DNA from: Coriobacteriia bacterium
Lineage (GTDB): Bacteria > Actinomycetota > Coriobacteriia > Coriobacteriales > UBA8131
Assembly (NCBI GenBank): GCA_009781535.1
Contig: WQXX01000017.1
Span: 1-12,715 of the forward strand
DNA length: 12,715 nt
Reading direction: 5' to 3'
Both the position numbers and the translations under genes were made by a program. Shown here piece after piece: positions 11,158 through 12,715 of the stretch. The notes beneath the pieces are model-generated. The model had not been told where the DNA came from. It saw nothing but the letters and a program-made list of their open reading frames with translations, and did no database searches. Numbering within the stretch: the stretch's first letter is position 1; each line of letters opens with the position of its first letter.

Positions 11158-12450
11158 TCACAAGAGCTCCCTGTCGGTTCTGCCCAATAGGAAGTCGATG
11201 AGCTGTACGATGCGGATACCGTTGATATCAACAGGGTAGCTGCCTTTGCCGACGATCACGTATTTTGGATAGGAATCCTTAACCCTTTTGAGCGGCATTA
11301 GTTCCTGTTCTTGCGTTTGCGGGTTGCTCATATCCTTACTGACTTGGATATACAACTTCCGCTGGGGTTTTGTCGCGACAAAATTTATCTCGTCTTGGCC
11401 TATCTTGCCTATGGTCACATCAAAGCCATTAAAAAGCAACTGAAGATAGACGATATCCTCTAAAACCCTGCCCTGGCTCGTTTCTTTGTATCCGAGCAGA
11501 TAGTTCCGAAGTCCGGTATCCACGATGTAGTGTTTGCCCAGAGTCTTTAGGTGGCTACCGCTTTTAATATCAAATCGAGGAACCGGATAGAACAGGCAGG
11601 CGTCGATAAGCGCATCGGTATAAGCCTCAACAGTTGCAGGGGCGGTATAGGTCTTTTCGGTTTTGAGCGTCATTGCTATCTGGTGAAAAGAGCTGCTGAA
11701 GCCGATGGCATCTGCATAGAATAGGCACAGCCGTTTGAGAAGATCCGGGTTTGACAGAGACCTTTGTGGGCGGGTTTCTGCCCGTTCAATGATGTCTTTG
11801 GTGACAATGGAGCGGTACAGTGATTCCGTGTAGCGACGATGCTGTTCATGATCAATCTCGCTGGAAGCAAGATGAGGCATTCCTCCAAAATGGCGGTATT
11901 CTTCAAAAAGACGCGCGAGCGTATGGAAGATCTGTCCGTCGGTGGCAAGATCTGACTGGGCATTTTCTGCAGAAAACCATTCCAGCCCTCTGAAGTTAAG
12001 AAACTCCGCAAAGGTCAGAGGAAACATCTTGATCTCGACAAATCGACCGGGATAATTCGCGGCAGACTCATCAGGAAAGACAAATGCATTTGATCCGGTA
12101 ACGTAGAAGTCGCAATCAACATCAGTACATAGCGTACTGAGGACATCTGCCCACTGGTGCACCCGTTGAACCTCATCGATGAGGATAGAGGGATGCTGAA
12201 CACCTGCAATTCTTGTTGTGATGCAATCATGGAGGTCTGAGGCGCTGCTTATCGAGTGAAACTCGGGTGAGTCGAGGGTCAGTGAGATAATCCTGTCAGG
12301 TGCGATGCCATCATTGAGCAGGTGATCGGCAATCAAAGCCAGAAGGGAGGACTTCCCGCATTGGCGCAGACCGGTTATCACGCTGACGAGTCCCTTATCT
12401 CTGTACGCCAGAGTCGCGTCAAGATAGTGTTTTCGATCGATAAGGTGCAT
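11158..12450 (-). CDS. AAA-type ATPase with DUF4143 domain
   Basis: From the ATG at 12450, 430 residues. The N-terminal ATPase (AAA_14 type) shows Walker A GLRQCGKSS (27-35), Walker B ILIDEVQ (Asp92, Glu93) and VTGSNAF (117-123). The C-terminal DUF4143 part begins near HYIVDTGLRNYLLG (307-320) and ends in a nuclease-like fold: GRVLEDIVYLQLLFNG, then DEINFVA and YIQVSKD. In relatives the middle motif is usually E-(I/V)-D-F; here it is E-I-N-F, so a catalytic acid is replaced by Asn356. Family members are common, scattered accessory genes of unclear function. The start is chosen for AGGAGG four bases upstream; an in-frame ATG at 12492 lies close to the inferred promoter. The gene stands alone, next to a tRNA flank, which suits horizontal transfer. 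Confidence 0.92.
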   Translation of the reverse strand: MHLIDRKHYLDATLAYRDKGLVSVITGLRQCGKSSLLALIADHLLNDGIAPDRIISLTLDSPEFHSISSASDLHDCITTRIAGVQHPSILIDEVQRVHQWADVLSTLCTDVDCDFYVTGSNAFVFPDESAANYPGRFVEIKMFPLTFAEFLNFRGLEWFSAENAQSDLATDGQIFHTLARLFEEYRHFGGMPHLASSEIDHEQHRRYTESLYRSIVTKDIIERAETRPQRSLSNPDLLKRLCLFYADAIGFSSSFHQIAMTLKTEKTYTAPATVEAYTDALIDACLFYPVPRFDIKSGSHLKTLGKHYIVDTGLRNYLLGYKETSQGRVLEDIVYLQLLFNGFDVTIGKIGQDEINFVATKPQRKLYIQVSKDMSNPQTQEQELMPLKRVKDSYPKYVIVGKGSYPVDINGIRIVQLIDFLLGRTDRELL

Positions 12451-12496
12451 TTTCCCTCCTTTTAGAGTGCTGAAGAATCGCCGTTGATTCAAGTAT

Positions 12497-12529
12497 GTAA
12501 AAAACTATGCGAAATGGATAGTTTTTAAC
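12497..12529. promoter_or_regulatory. Operator-like dyad at the ATPase gene promoter
   Basis: GTAAAAAACTAT (12497-12508) and ATAGTTTTTAAC (12518-12529) are inverted repeats, 11 of 12 bases complementary, around nine bases. The dyad begins one base after the -10 of the leftward promoter and covers the expected transcription start, the standard position for a repressor site. In RNA it could also form a leader hairpin. Confidence 0.55.
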
Positions 12530-12558
12530 ATAGTACCGCTGTTTCAAATACAGTACAA
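12530..12558 (-). promoter_or_regulatory. Candidate promoter of the AAA/DUF4143 gene
   Basis: On the minus strand TTGTAC (12558-12553), a 17-bp spacer and TACTAT (12535-12530) form a reasonable housekeeping promoter. Transcription would start around 12523, inside the dyad, giving a leader of about 70 bases before the ATG at 12450. Confidence 0.55.
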
Positions 12559-12576
12559 GCAGAAATAATTATTTCG

Positions 12577-12605
12577 TTGCCAACAGAGCCTGCAACAGGT
12601 ATGAT
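12577..12605 (+). promoter_or_regulatory. Candidate promoter of the right-edge gene
   Basis: TTGCCA (12577-12582), a 17-bp spacer and TATGAT (12600-12605) match the housekeeping consensus well. The start site would be near 12612, leaving a leader of about 85 bases. The two divergent promoters are back to back, with their -35 boxes about 18 bp apart. Confidence 0.6.
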
Positions 12606-12661
12606 ATATGCTGGCAGAACGCCAAAACACGGGAAAAGCATAGAAAGAAAAGAGAGCGCCA

Positions 12662-12679
12662 GCAGGACAGAAATCCTGC
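12662..12679 (+). promoter_or_regulatory. Leader hairpin before the right-edge gene
   Basis: GCAGGA (12662-12667) pairs with TCCTGC (12674-12679) around CAGAAA. It ends five bases before the ribosome-binding site AAGGAGG, close enough to influence translation; no T-run follows. Confidence 0.4.
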
Positions 12680-12696
12680 AGGTCAAGGAGGTCGTA

Positions 12697-12715
12697 ATGA
12701 AAGCGCGTCCAAGAA
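12697..12715 (+). CDS. Start of a rightward gene cut by the window edge
   Basis: ATG at 12697 follows a near-perfect ribosome-binding site, AAGGAGG (12685-12691), with five bases between, and a good promoter at 12577-12605. Only MKARPR is visible, too little to assign a family. The start itself is well supported by the promoter, leader and spacing. Confidence 0.65.

Noticed and set aside
10920..11201. 93-residue rightward open frame
   Set aside because: It runs across the inverted-repeat segment into the antisense of the ATPase gene, with no ribosome-binding site and no recognisable domain.

Overview
The window most likely comes from a Gram-positive actinobacterium, probably class Coriobacteriia, of moderate GC. 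The evidence is the gene order ftsZ - yggS - sepF - proC - yggT - divIVA - yggU, the Wag31-like DivIVA, and a genome-encoded CCA on the tRNA. Lineage is inferred from gene order and protein style, not from a search.

Layout. Positions 1-206 hold the 3' end of a rightward gene, possibly an ABC-transporter ATPase. A 570-base gap follows, with a terminator, a nested inverted repeat and a perfect DnaA box. A leftward three-gene operon (4124 to 774) encodes an OmpR-type response regulator, a membrane histidine kinase and a membrane-anchored protein of unknown function with a GDGTT repeat tract; neighbours overlap. A roughly 390-base divergent control region lies between this operon and ftsZ. It holds a good ftsZ promoter and two 13-bp direct repeats 53 bp apart, midway between the two transcription units.

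The rightward division cluster (4518-10415) encodes FtsZ, the PLP-homeostasis protein YggS, a very long SepF (412 aa), pyrroline-5-carboxylate reductase, YggT, DivIVA and a DUF167 protein. FtsZ forms the ring, SepF ties its C-terminal peptide to the membrane, YggT is a small membrane protein of the same neighbourhood, and DivIVA marks curved membrane or poles. Two gaps in the cluster look like structured leaders: 5718-5846 before yggS and 9221-9298 (three tandem hairpins) before divIVA.

The right-hand 2.2 kb is accessory in style. A tRNA-Phe(GAA) gene is followed by an unusual 290-bp flank: a long perfect hairpin that starts inside the CCA, an exact inverted copy of the tRNA T-arm sharing the same centre, further hairpins and a terminator. 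Next comes an element of about 170 bp bounded by inverted repeats, then a leftward AAA/DUF4143 ATPase whose promoter carries an operator-like dyad, and finally the promoter, ribosome-binding site and first codons of a rightward gene cut by the window edge.

The best candidates for something undescribed are the tRNA-Phe flank element, the shared control region between the two-component system and ftsZ, the two structured leaders, and a candidate leftward small RNA whose promoter overlaps the DnaA box.
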